From an uncultured Faecalicoccus sp. (GTDB taxonomy: Bacteria > Bacillota_I > Bacilli_A > Erysipelotrichales > Erysipelotrichaceae): a stretch of 56,944 nucleotides of DNA. Positions 33,475 to 41,896 of this stretch are shown piece after piece. Where the stretch lies: the NCBI GenBank assembly GCA_902497095.1, contig CABVDD010000009.1, positions 1 through 56,944 of the forward strand. The letters run 5' to 3'. Positions within the stretch are counted from its first letter, which is position 1; the number at the start of each line of letters is the position of its first letter. The position numbers were made by a program, and so were the translations under genes. Under the pieces are notes generated by a model that was not told the DNA's origin, made no database searches, and was given only the letters and a program-made list of their open reading frames with translations.

Positions 33475-33817
33475 ATTGTGGTGTCGAATTGACGATCAAT
33501 GCCATCAAAACAAGATCTTCATCTTCCTGATTGGAAATAGAATGTCCTTTTCCATCTGGGCAATATAGATGTTCACCTGGCAAAAGTTGGACTTCTCTTT
33601 CATTATTGTCATTAACTATAGCTTTACCTTGTAAAATGAAATAATCCTCTCCATTTCCCATGTGTGTATGATAACCGATAGAACAACCTGGCTTAAGAGT
33701 GACCTTTGCATAAAGTTTGTTCATACCTTTCATCTCATCCATAGTTAAAATATGATCAAAATGAACAGTTCCCTGACCATTTTGAACATTTGTGCGATCT
33801 TCCGGTGTTAATTTCAA
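33473..33817 (-). CDS. Small cupin-domain protein at the end of the arg operon
   Basis: A 114-residue single-domain cupin. The metal-binding pattern is visible: GCSIGYHTHMGNGEDYFILQG (motif 1: two His and a Glu, split here at about 48-68) and LLPGEHLYCPDGKGHSI (motif 2, His near 94). Substrate is not predictable from sequence. The start is TTG (33815-33817) overlapping the argF stop, with AAAGGAGA six bases upstream, so it is translated with argF. No arginine enzyme of this type is known to me; a regulatory or sugar/amino-acid isomerase role is equally possible. Confidence 0.8.
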   Translation of the reverse strand: MKLTPEDRTNVQNGQGTVHFDHILTMDEMKGMNKLYAKVTLKPGCSIGYHTHMGNGEDYFILQGKAIVNDNNEREVQLLPGEHLYCPDGKGHSISNQEDEDLVLMALIVNSTPQ

Positions 33818-34728
33818 TTTGAATCTCCTTTCAACAACAAGACCATGACAGCCTTTTGTACATGCAAGCGATTTTCGGCTTCTTCAAAGATTTCATCAGC
33901 ATGTTCTTCAAAGACCTTTTCTGTAATTTCCTGACCCCGATACGCTGGTAAACAATGTTGTACCATAGCTTTTGGTTTGGCAAAAGACATTAACTCATCA
34001 TCAACGGTATAGCCTTGAAAAGCTTTTTTCCGAATTTCTTTTTCATCTTCCATTCCCATGCTGGCCCATGTGTCCGTAATGACAACATCAGCTTCTTGAA
34101 TTGCTTCTTTAGGATCTGTAAACCAACTAAAAGTGGAATACTCTTTGGCAAATTCCATTACTTTAGGATCCGGTTTATAATTTTCAGGTGTCGCAACACT
34201 CACTTGCATTCCAGCAAGTAATCCGCCGACAATCAAAGAATTAGCCATATTATCACCATCACCAATATAACACATTTTTATACCATCCAGACTACTATAA
34301 CGCTCACGAATGGTCATTAGATCTGCCAAAACTTGACATGGATGACTATAATCTGTCAATCCATTGATAATTGGAATACTTCCATATCGTGCAAGATCTT
34401 CTACTTCTTTTTGATCAAAGGTTCGAATCATGATCATATCTAAATACCGTGAAAGAACACGGGCTGTATCTTGAACAGGCTCTCCGCGCCCGATTTGTAA
34501 ATCACGGCTTGATAAAAATAAAGGTTGTCCACCAAGTTGATAAATTCCTGTCTCAAAGGAGACTCTGGTACGCGTACTTGATTTTTGAAAAATCAATCCT
34601 ATACTTTTTCCTTCTAAATGTCGATGAGGAATGTTATGTTTTCTCTCATATTTTAACTGATCTGCCAAATCTAAAATTTGAACGATGTCTTCTTTTGACA
34701 AATCTTGCATCGTTAATAGATGTTTCAT
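33814..34728 (-). CDS. argF: Ornithine carbamoyltransferase
   Basis: ArgF makes citrulline from ornithine and carbamoyl phosphate. The 304-residue protein carries SSTRTRVSFE (carbamoyl-phosphate loop), the SHPCQ motif, DNMANSL, TDTWASMGME and HCLPAYRG (ornithine-binding Cys). It overlaps argD by four bases (ATGA), with GGAGGT upstream. Its place in a biosynthetic operon supports the anabolic rather than the catabolic form. Confidence 0.97.
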   Translation of the reverse strand: MKHLLTMQDLSKEDIVQILDLADQLKYERKHNIPHRHLEGKSIGLIFQKSSTRTRVSFETGIYQLGGQPLFLSSRDLQIGRGEPVQDTARVLSRYLDMIMIRTFDQKEVEDLARYGSIPIINGLTDYSHPCQVLADLMTIRERYSSLDGIKMCYIGDGDNMANSLIVGGLLAGMQVSVATPENYKPDPKVMEFAKEYSTFSWFTDPKEAIQEADVVITDTWASMGMEDEKEIRKKAFQGYTVDDELMSFAKPKAMVQHCLPAYRGQEITEKVFEEHADEIFEEAENRLHVQKAVMVLLLKGDSN

Positions 34729-35906
34729 GAAAATACCTCCTTAAACGTTTGTATCACATGATCCAATTCTTCTTTAGAAATTATAAGAGGTGGTAAAAGA
34801 CGAATAGCCTGTGTGCCGGCAGTTAGTACAAGAACTCCTTTATCTTGTAGTTTTTTAACAAAATCAGCTCGTTTATTCGCATCGACAACTACACCGATCA
34901 TAAGCCCCATACCACGAACTTCGTGAATATCTAAGCTTTTGATCTTTCGAATCTCTTCCATCAAATACTGTCCTTTTTGTTTTACATCCTCAAGAAATTC
35001 TTTTTGATTGACGATGGATAAAACTGTCATTGCCGCTCTGGTACTCATCAAATTGCCACCAAATGTAGAACCATGCATACCGGCTTGTAAAACAGTGGAA
35101 CACTTATCATTTGTCATAATAGCTCCAATAGGAAGGCCGCCACCCAATCCTTTGGCCATAGAAACGATATCTGGTTGAATTTCATACTGTTGATAACAAA
35201 ACAAACTGCCTGTTCTTCCAATACCTGTCTGTACTTCATCTACAGCTACTAATACATCTTTTTCATGACAAATTTTTGTCACTTCTTGTACAAAAGACTT
35301 ATCCAGTGGCAATACACCGCCTTCGCCTTGAATCATTTCCATTAAGACTAAACACACTGTATCATCCAGTTTGTTTTTAAAATCTTCTATATCATTGGCA
35401 ATTACATAAGAAAATCCTTCTGGAAATGGATCAAAATATTGATGAAACTTATCTTGTCCGGTAGCGGTCAATGTCATCATCGTTCTTCCATGAAAAGACT
35501 GAATTAAACTTAAAACTTTATAACGATTGGATCCATAATGATCATTAGAATATTTACGAGCCAGCTTAATAACACCTTCATTTGCCTCCGCACCTGAATT
35601 GGCAAAAAAGACTTTTGACATACCTGTAGATTTCACTAATTCTTTAGCTACTTGAACCATTGGTGTTGTGTAATATAAATTAGAAGTATGCATGAGTTTC
35701 TGACTTTGATCATGTAATGCGCTTACTAAAGCCGGATGATTGTGACCCAGACAATTTACACCTATACCAGATGTCATATCAATATAACGATTTCCTTGAT
35801 CGTCATATAATATACAACCTTCTCCTTTAACTAAAAACAAATCGTTGCGAGTATATGTCTGCATGACATATTGTTTTTCTTCTTTTTTTATCTCTTCTAA
35901 ATTCAT
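34725..35906 (-). CDS. argD: Acetylornithine aminotransferase
   Basis: ArgD is a class III PLP aminotransferase converting N-acetylglutamate semialdehyde to N-acetylornithine. ATG 35904-35906 is preceded by AGGAGG at five bases; a TTG one codon earlier is in frame. The 393-residue protein has MTSGIGVNCLGH, FFANSGAEANEG, FHGRTM, the DEVQTG motif and the PLP lysine in SMAKGLGGGLPIGA (about 250). The enzyme may also serve as the missing N-acetyl-DAP aminotransferase; that is inference from lack of a separate gene here. Confidence 0.96.
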   Translation of the reverse strand: MNLEEIKKEEKQYVMQTYTRNDLFLVKGEGCILYDDQGNRYIDMTSGIGVNCLGHNHPALVSALHDQSQKLMHTSNLYYTTPMVQVAKELVKSTGMSKVFFANSGAEANEGVIKLARKYSNDHYGSNRYKVLSLIQSFHGRTMMTLTATGQDKFHQYFDPFPEGFSYVIANDIEDFKNKLDDTVCLVLMEMIQGEGGVLPLDKSFVQEVTKICHEKDVLVAVDEVQTGIGRTGSLFCYQQYEIQPDIVSMAKGLGGGLPIGAIMTNDKCSTVLQAGMHGSTFGGNLMSTRAAMTVLSIVNQKEFLEDVKQKGQYLMEEIRKIKSLDIHEVRGMGLMIGVVVDANKRADFVKKLQDKGVLVLTAGTQAIRLLPPLIISKEELDHVIQTFKEVFS

Positions 35907-35915
35907 CAAGACCTC

Positions 35916-36776
35916 CTAATAGAACATCGTACCTACACCTTGATTGCTAAATAATTCAATTAGAATAGAATGAGGTATACGTCCATCTTGTATATTGGCA
36001 GAATGAATTCCCTGGCGAATAGCTTCTACACAACATTGCACTTTAGGAATCATACCTCCAGAAATGATTCCTTCTTTTTCAAAAGCACGTACTTTAGAAA
36101 CTTGAATTGAAGGAATCAGACTATCTGGATTTGTGACATCTTTCATTACACCACTAACATTTGTCAATAAAATAAATTTTTCAGCTTTTAGTGCAATCGC
36201 AATTTTTTCAGCTGCCAAATCCGCATTGATGTTGTAGCTGACATCTTCATCATATCCTGATGCGATACTACTCAAAACCGGAATATAGCCTTTATCTAAA
36301 AGTTCTTGAACCAAAGAGGCATCCACTTTAATAATATCGCCCACATAACCATAATCAGTACGATATATATCTGTGTGTCGTAAAGCTTTAAAAATAGAAG
36401 CATCCAATCCGGAAAGTCCAACAGCTTTACCACCTGCTTTTTCTAGAAGTGAAACTAAATCCTTATTGACTTTACCACACAATGCCATCTGTACAAATTC
36501 CATCGTTTCCGCATCTGTATAACGAAGTCCATTGATAAATTCTGTTTCTTTCCCTACTTTTTCAAGTAAATTGGAAATCTCCGGTCCTCCGCCATGAACT
36601 AAAACAACGTGTACACCAACCATATTTAATAAGACAACATCTTGTATGACAGCCATTTTTAACTTGTCATCCACCATCGCATTGCCTCCATACTTTATGA
36701 CAATTGTCTTTCCTCTGTATTTTTGGATATACGGCAAAGCTTCCACTAAAACCTGTGCTTGTATTTCTGGTTTCAT
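35916..36776 (-). CDS. argB: Acetylglutamate kinase
   Basis: ArgB phosphorylates N-acetylglutamate, usually the step inhibited by arginine. The 286-residue protein has VIKYGGNAMVDD (residues 26-37), LVHGGGPEISNLL, NGLRYTD, NINADLAAEKIA and the C-terminal GGMIPKVQCC motif. It overlaps argJ by four bases (ATGA). An N-terminal helix (KPEIQAQVLVEALPYI) of the type seen in arginine-sensitive hexameric enzymes is present; regulation by arginine is therefore plausible. Confidence 0.97.
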   Translation of the reverse strand: MKPEIQAQVLVEALPYIQKYRGKTIVIKYGGNAMVDDKLKMAVIQDVVLLNMVGVHVVLVHGGGPEISNLLEKVGKETEFINGLRYTDAETMEFVQMALCGKVNKDLVSLLEKAGGKAVGLSGLDASIFKALRHTDIYRTDYGYVGDIIKVDASLVQELLDKGYIPVLSSIASGYDEDVSYNINADLAAEKIAIALKAEKFILLTNVSGVMKDVTNPDSLIPSIQVSKVRAFEKEGIISGGMIPKVQCCVEAIRQGIHSANIQDGRIPHSILIELFSNQGVGTMFY

Positions 36777-37981
36777 GTCCTATAATCTCCATTTATTTTT
36801 ACATACTCATATGTCAAATCACATCCCCAGCATGTAACAACTGCATTGGCTTGATGTAGATCAATCAATACTTGAACAGATTCTGTTTGAAGAATTTTCT
36901 TTGCTTGTTCTTCATCAAAATCTAATGCCTTTCCAGACTGACAAACTTGTATTTTTCCATATTTTGATGCGAAGGTTACATCTACTTTTTCTGGATCAAA
37001 ATCTGCCTGTGAGTATCCCATGGCACAAAGTACTCTTCCCCAATTCGCATCGCTTCCAAACATTGCTGCTTTAAACAAGGTACTTGAAGCCACTGATTTT
37101 GCCAAAGTTTCTGCCTGTTCTTCACTTTGTGCATTATATACAGTAACGCTCAACAAACGACTAGCACCTTCCCCATCGCTGGCAATCTGAATAGCTAGAT
37201 TTTCCATAACCGTGTGTAAAGCTTGTTTGAAGATCTCATAGTTTTTATCTTCACTTATGATTGGCTTATTCTTAGCCAAACCATTGGCCAGAACAACACA
37301 CATATCATTTGTTGATGTATCCCCATCAACACTGATTCGATTAAATGTCTTTTTTGTGATTTCTTTTAAAGCTTTATCTAAGAGTGCTGGATGAATATCC
37401 ACATCACTGGTAATAAAGGCCAACATGGTTCCCATATTGGGATGAATCATACCTGAGCCTTTACAAATGCCACCTAAATGTACTTGAATACCATCCAATT
37501 CAAAGGAAACAGCACAACTCTTTGTTTTTGTATCGGTTGTCATAATTGCACTGGCTGCTTCTTGTGAATTATTTTCTTTCAGCTTAATTTTTAAAGCTCC
37601 TTGTTCAATAACTTCAATTGGTAATGTTTGTCCTATAACACCGGTACTAGCCACAACTACATCTTCTGTTTTCAAGTTCGTCAATTTGGCACAGGCAACA
37701 GCTTCTTTTAAAGCATTTTCTTTCCCAAAAGGAGCACATGCATTTGCATTTCCTGAATTACATATGATTGCTTGCGCTTTTCCGTTAGATAAATGCTCTT
37801 TTGTCAAATAAAGACAATCTGCCTTTACTGTATTGGTCGTATATACCGCAGCTGCCGAACAAGGCTTTTTTGAATAAATAACCGCTAAATCTAATTTGGA
37901 TTGTGATTTTCGAACACCACAATGTACAGCTCCGGCCATAAAGCCCTTTGCGGCACAAACACCGCCTTGTATCAATTCCAT
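36773..37981 (-). CDS. argJ: Bifunctional ornithine acetyltransferase / N-acetylglutamate synthase
   Basis: ArgJ recycles the acetyl group from N-acetylornithine to glutamate, and in the bifunctional form also uses acetyl-CoA. The precursor cleaves itself before a threonine in KGSGMIHPNMGTML (about residue 190): the G-T bond of NMGTML, where most homologues have NMAT. Other motifs are VASTGVIGQ and SDANWGRVLCAMGYS. At 402 residues the length is standard. With argJ present and argA/argE absent from the operon, a cyclic pathway is indicated. Confidence 0.96.
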   Translation of the reverse strand: MELIQGGVCAAKGFMAGAVHCGVRKSQSKLDLAVIYSKKPCSAAAVYTTNTVKADCLYLTKEHLSNGKAQAIICNSGNANACAPFGKENALKEAVACAKLTNLKTEDVVVASTGVIGQTLPIEVIEQGALKIKLKENNSQEAASAIMTTDTKTKSCAVSFELDGIQVHLGGICKGSGMIHPNMGTMLAFITSDVDIHPALLDKALKEITKKTFNRISVDGDTSTNDMCVVLANGLAKNKPIISEDKNYEIFKQALHTVMENLAIQIASDGEGASRLLSVTVYNAQSEEQAETLAKSVASSTLFKAAMFGSDANWGRVLCAMGYSQADFDPEKVDVTFASKYGKIQVCQSGKALDFDEEQAKKILQTESVQVLIDLHQANAVVTCWGCDLTYEYVKINGDYRT

Positions 37982-37995
37982 TTCGAAGCTCCTTT

Positions 37996-38901
37996 CTAAT
38001 AAATCAGTCCTTTATATTCTTCAAATCCCAACATTAAATTCATGTTTTGAATGGCAGCTCCACATGCACCTTTTCCTAGATTATCGAATAAAGCACTGAT
38101 CATAACTTGTTTGTTATTGCCATGAACACAAATTTTCAAATTATCTTTTTTGGCATATAAATTAGACGATAAATATGATTCTTCCTCTTTGCTGACTTCT
38201 ATAAATGTATCTTGATAAAACGTATGATAGAGTTGAAAAATCTCATCTTTATCCGCTTCGATCATAATAGTAGTAAGCATACCTCGGTAATAATCATCCA
38301 CTACCGGGCAAAACAAAGGATCTTTTGTTAAATGACAAATTTCTTTCATTTCTTTTAAATGTTTATGTTGTAAAGAAAGACCGTATAGTCTAGGTGCATA
38401 TAAATCTATCGTCTTATCAGATTCGTATTGTGAGATCATCGCCTTCCCGCCACCTGAATATCCAGTTAACGACGTACAAGAAAGAATCGTATCATTTTTA
38501 ATAACATGATTTTTTATCAATGGATAAACGATACTGATAAAACCTGTCGCATGGCATCCAGGATTGGCTAAACGATTACATGATTTAATTTTTTCTTTTT
38601 GTGCTTTGGATAACTCCGGAAAGCCATATACCCAGTCTGGATCTATACGATGAGCTGTAGAGGCATCGATCACCTTAGTGTGCTCATCCATTAGTTCCAT
38701 AGCTTTTTTACTTGCTTCATCTGGTAAACATAAAAACACTAAATCAGCATTTTTCATATATTCTTTTCGAAATTGATCATCGTGTCTTTTATCCTCTGGG
38801 ATTTTCAACAGTTCAATATCTTCTCTATTGGATAATCGCATCACGATTTCCAGGCCGGTCGTTCCGGCCTGACCATCTATATATATTTTAGGCTTATTCA
38901 T
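37996..38901 (-). CDS. argC: N-acetyl-gamma-glutamyl-phosphate reductase (type 2)
   Basis: ArgC reduces N-acetylglutamyl phosphate to the semialdehyde. I prefer ATG 38899-38901 (MNKPKIYIDGQAGTTGLEI); a GTG five codons upstream is in frame. The 301-residue protein is the short type 2 form, with Rossmann motif DGQAGTTGLEI, STAHRIDPDWVYGFPEL and catalytic Cys in NPGCHATGF. The type 2 form is more typical of proteobacteria and some anaerobes than of Bacillus, which uses the longer type 1. It overlaps argH by eight bases. Confidence 0.93.
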   Translation of the reverse strand: MNKPKIYIDGQAGTTGLEIVMRLSNREDIELLKIPEDKRHDDQFRKEYMKNADLVFLCLPDEASKKAMELMDEHTKVIDASTAHRIDPDWVYGFPELSKAQKEKIKSCNRLANPGCHATGFISIVYPLIKNHVIKNDTILSCTSLTGYSGGGKAMISQYESDKTIDLYAPRLYGLSLQHKHLKEMKEICHLTKDPLFCPVVDDYYRGMLTTIMIEADKDEIFQLYHTFYQDTFIEVSKEEESYLSSNLYAKKDNLKICVHGNNKQVMISALFDNLGKGACGAAIQNMNLMLGFEEYKGLIY

Positions 38902-40282
38902 GAAAATCACTCTCACTTAAAAAAAGTTCAATATTTTTAATTTGGCGTAAAACTTCCTGAGGAGCTGGTCCTCCTAAACTTTTTCTTTGGGCAAGACAAG
39001 TCTGTAAATCAATAGCTGTATATACATCTTCACTAAATAGAGAAGAAAAATTTTGAAATTCTTGTAATGTCAAATCATTTAAAGATTTCTTATTTTCAAT
39101 ACAATAAGCTACCAATTCTCCTACTGATTTATAAGCATCACGAAATGGCATTCCTTTTTTTGTCAGATAATCTGCACAATCTGTCGCATTGATAAAACCA
39201 CCTAATGCCGCTTCATGCATTTTTTCTTTATGAATGAGCGCGGTATCAAACATAGGAATCATGACTTGCATGGAGTGAATCGTCGTATCTAAAATATCAA
39301 AAAACGCTTCTTTGTCTTCCTGCATGTCTTTATTGTAGGCTAAAGATAATCCTTTCTGCATTGTCAAAAGTGTCATTAAATCACCATAAACTCGTCCGGT
39401 TTTACCACGAATCAATTCACATACATCAGGATTTTTCTTTTGTGGCATGATACTCGAACCTGTTGAAAAAGCATCATCTAATTCCATAAATCCAAATTCA
39501 GCAGAACACCATAGAATCATTTCTTCACACATTCTCGAAAGATGCATCATAAGTATAGAACAAGCATTTCCAATTTCCATACAATAATCACGATCACTAA
39601 CTCCATCCATTGAATTATCCGTAGGACATCTAAATCCTAAGAGCTTGCATGTATATTCACGATCTATAGGATATGTTGTTCCTGCAAGTGCTCCAGATCC
39701 TAAAGGCATCTCATCCATTAAATCAAAAGCATTTTTAAAACGCTTATAATCTCTTTTTAACATATTGGCATATGCCATCCAAACATGTGCCACTGTTACC
39801 GGTTGCGCTCTTTGCAGATGCGTATAACCTGGCATGACAGTATACAAATGTTCTTTAGATTTTATACAGAGCGAATGCATCATTGATGCAATCAAATCTG
39901 TTATTCTTGTGACTTGTTCTTTCGTATATAGCTTAAGATCCACAGCAACCTGATCATTTCTAGATCTTGCCGTATGAAGACGTTTCCCGGCATCTCCAAT
40001 TCGTTTTGTAAGTTCCTGTTCTATAAACGAGTGAATATCTTCTGCATTACATACCTTTAATGCTCCCGACTCAATATCTTTTAATATTTCCTCAAGGCCT
40101 GATTGAATAGCCTCTTGATCTAAATCAGAAATGATCCCTTGTTTCGCAAGCATTTTGGCATGTGCTTGCGATTCTTGAATATCTTGTTTATACAACCTTT
40201 TATCAAAAGGAAGCGAAGCATTCAGCTGATCTAATAAAACATCCGTTTCTTTTGTGAATCTTCCTGTCCATAGCTTACTCAT
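38894..40282 (-). CDS. argH: Argininosuccinate lyase
   Basis: ArgH splits argininosuccinate to arginine and fumarate, the last pathway step. The 462-residue protein has LWTGRF, EDIHSFIE, HTARSRNDQVA, GYTHLQRAQPVT and the fumarase-family signature TGSSIMPQKKNPDV (about 281). Its ATG overlaps the argG stop codon by one base (TAATG), with AGGAG inside argG. Confidence 0.98.
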   Translation of the reverse strand: MSKLWTGRFTKETDVLLDQLNASLPFDKRLYKQDIQESQAHAKMLAKQGIISDLDQEAIQSGLEEILKDIESGALKVCNAEDIHSFIEQELTKRIGDAGKRLHTARSRNDQVAVDLKLYTKEQVTRITDLIASMMHSLCIKSKEHLYTVMPGYTHLQRAQPVTVAHVWMAYANMLKRDYKRFKNAFDLMDEMPLGSGALAGTTYPIDREYTCKLLGFRCPTDNSMDGVSDRDYCMEIGNACSILMMHLSRMCEEMILWCSAEFGFMELDDAFSTGSSIMPQKKNPDVCELIRGKTGRVYGDLMTLLTMQKGLSLAYNKDMQEDKEAFFDILDTTIHSMQVMIPMFDTALIHKEKMHEAALGGFINATDCADYLTKKGMPFRDAYKSVGELVAYCIENKKSLNDLTLQEFQNFSSLFSEDVYTAIDLQTCLAQRKSLGGPAPQEVLRQIKNIELFLSESDFHE

Positions 40283-41520
40283 TATTCCACTCCTGGAAAA
40301 TCTTCTACTTCTTTTGCCTTTAAGGCTCTTACTTTTAGAGGTAAACCAAACAAATGAATGAATCCTGCAGAATCACTTTGATCATAACAATCATCTTCGT
40401 CAAATGTAGCCATACCAGCACTATATAAAGAATAAGGACTTGTAACAGAAACCGGAATAATATTTCCTTTATATAATTTTAAAGTTACATCACCTGTAAC
40501 TGTTTCTTGTGTACTGGTCACAAAAGCTGTCATTGCTTTTCTAAGCGGTGTATACCATTGACCGTTATAAACCAAGTCAGCAAATTTCAGTGCAAGAGAT
40601 TGTTTGTAATGTTGTGTTTCTTTATCCAAAGTGATTTCTTCCAATTTTTCATGCGCCTTATATAATACAGTTCCACCTGGTGTTTCATAGACACCACGAC
40701 TCTTCATTCCAACCAGTCTGTTTTCAACGATGTCCAAAATTCCACATCCATTAGCACCGCCAACTTCGTTTAATTTTTCAATGATTTGCGTTGGACTCAT
40801 TTCTACACCATCTACTTTTGTCGGCACACCTTTCTCAAAATGAATAGTCACATTTGTAGGTACATCAGGAGCTTGTTCAGGAGAAACGCTCATTTCCAAA
40901 AAGCCTGGTTTGTTGATAGGAGCTTCATTAGCTGGGTCTTCTAGATCTAAGCCCTCATGACTTAAATGCCATAAATTCTTATCTTTTGAATAATTTGTTT
41001 CTTTATTGATTTTTAATGGAATGTTATGTGCTTGCGCATAAGCAATTTCTTTTTCACGAGAATTCAGTTCCCAAAAACGCCATGGTGCTATAATATCAAT
41101 TTCTGGGGCAAAAGCTTGAATTGCCAATTCAAAACGTACTTGGTCATTTCCTTTCCCAGTACATCCATGACAGATCGCATCTGCTCCTTCTTTTTTCGCA
41201 ATCTCAACAATTCTTTTAGCAATAATAGGACGTGCAAAGCTTGTTCCTAACAAATATTGTTCATATGTAGCACCAGCCTGCATAGTAGGAATTACATAAT
41301 CATTTACAAATTCATCTGTTAAATCTTCAATATACAATTTACTGGCACCTGTTTTTAGTGCTTTTTCTTCTAATCCATCTAATTCTGTTCCCTGACCCAC
41401 ATTACCACTAACGGCAATGATTTCTGCTCCGTAATTTTCTTTTAACCAAGGAATAAGTACAGAAGTATCCAAACCTCCTGAGTAAGCCAAAACGATCTTA
41501 TTGTATTTTTTCTTTTCCAT
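40282..41520 (-). CDS. argG: Argininosuccinate synthase
   Basis: ArgG joins citrulline and aspartate with ATP. The start is ATG 41518-41520, seven bases after AGGAG; the ATG two codons earlier is only one base from that site. The 412-residue protein has the PP-loop LAYSGGLDTSVLI (residues 10-22), GCTGKGNDQVRFE and LWHLSHEGLDLEDP. It is first in the argG-argH-argC-argJ-argB-argD-argF operon, which supplies the whole route from glutamate to arginine apart from carbamoyl phosphate. Confidence 0.98.
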   Translation of the reverse strand: MEKKKYNKIVLAYSGGLDTSVLIPWLKENYGAEIIAVSGNVGQGTELDGLEEKALKTGASKLYIEDLTDEFVNDYVIPTMQAGATYEQYLLGTSFARPIIAKRIVEIAKKEGADAICHGCTGKGNDQVRFELAIQAFAPEIDIIAPWRFWELNSREKEIAYAQAHNIPLKINKETNYSKDKNLWHLSHEGLDLEDPANEAPINKPGFLEMSVSPEQAPDVPTNVTIHFEKGVPTKVDGVEMSPTQIIEKLNEVGGANGCGILDIVENRLVGMKSRGVYETPGGTVLYKAHEKLEEITLDKETQHYKQSLALKFADLVYNGQWYTPLRKAMTAFVTSTQETVTGDVTLKLYKGNIIPVSVTSPYSLYSAGMATFDEDDCYDQSDSAGFIHLFGLPLKVRALKAKEVEDFPGVE

Positions 41521-41522
41521 TT

Positions 41523-41594
41523 TCATTCTCCTTTTCTTTTAAAATTTATAAAATCAATTAAATAAAAACTACATCGTCGGACTTTTTCAGACAT
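41523..41594 (-). CDS. Possible 23-residue leader peptide before argG
   Basis: A frame of 23 codons (MSEKVRRCSFYLIDFINFKR and three more) starts eight bases after GGGAG and lies between the T-box terminator and argG. It has two adjacent arginine codons CGA CGA at positions 6-7. Its stop TGA overlaps the first argG ATG and lies two bases before the preferred one; the argG ribosome site is inside its last codons. This looks like a translated leader that couples to argG, but chance cannot be excluded from one sequence. Confidence 0.35.
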   Translation of the reverse strand: MSEKVRRCSFYLIDFINFKRKGE

Positions 41595-41612
41595 TGCACT
41601 CACTCCCATCCA

Positions 41613-41842
41613 TAAAAAAAACGTCCTTTTTCCAAAGGACGTGAATACGCGGTACCACCTTATTTCCATTTACACTATGTAAATGACACCTTATCGATAA
41701 CGCGGATCGCGTCTATGCCTCATTAAATTTCGACATAGAAGTTCCAAGACACGTTCCAAAGCTCATGTTTATGGCTTGCACCTTCCGCCAATTCTCTAAA
41801 AACTGGAAGCTTTGTACTTCTTCTTTTCATAACTTATGTACA
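41613..41842 (-). ncRNA. Arginine T-box leader of argG operon
   Basis: The minus-strand leader has a T-box Stem I. AAGA/TCTT and CAAAGCT/AGCTTTG enclose a specifier loop with AGUA on one side and GAACGUG on the other, the S-turn layout. This places the codon CGU (Arg) at 41753-41751. AGAGA and GGTGCAAGCC belong to the distal Stem I elements. The antiterminator motif AAGGTGGTACCGCG lies at 41648-41661. The terminator ACGTCCTTT/AAAGGACGT (41621-41642) is followed by eight T. Uncharged tRNA-Arg should permit read-through. Confidence 0.93.
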
Positions 41843-41844
41843 CT

Positions 41845-41872
41845 ATTATACATTTTTGAAAGTCATTTTCAA
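41845..41872 (-). promoter_or_regulatory. Sigma-A promoter of the arginine operon
   Basis: Minus strand TTGAAA (41867-41872), 16-base spacer, TATAAT (41845-41850). Confidence 0.8.
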
Positions 41873-41896
41873 GAAAAATTTTCAATTTCTTACATT

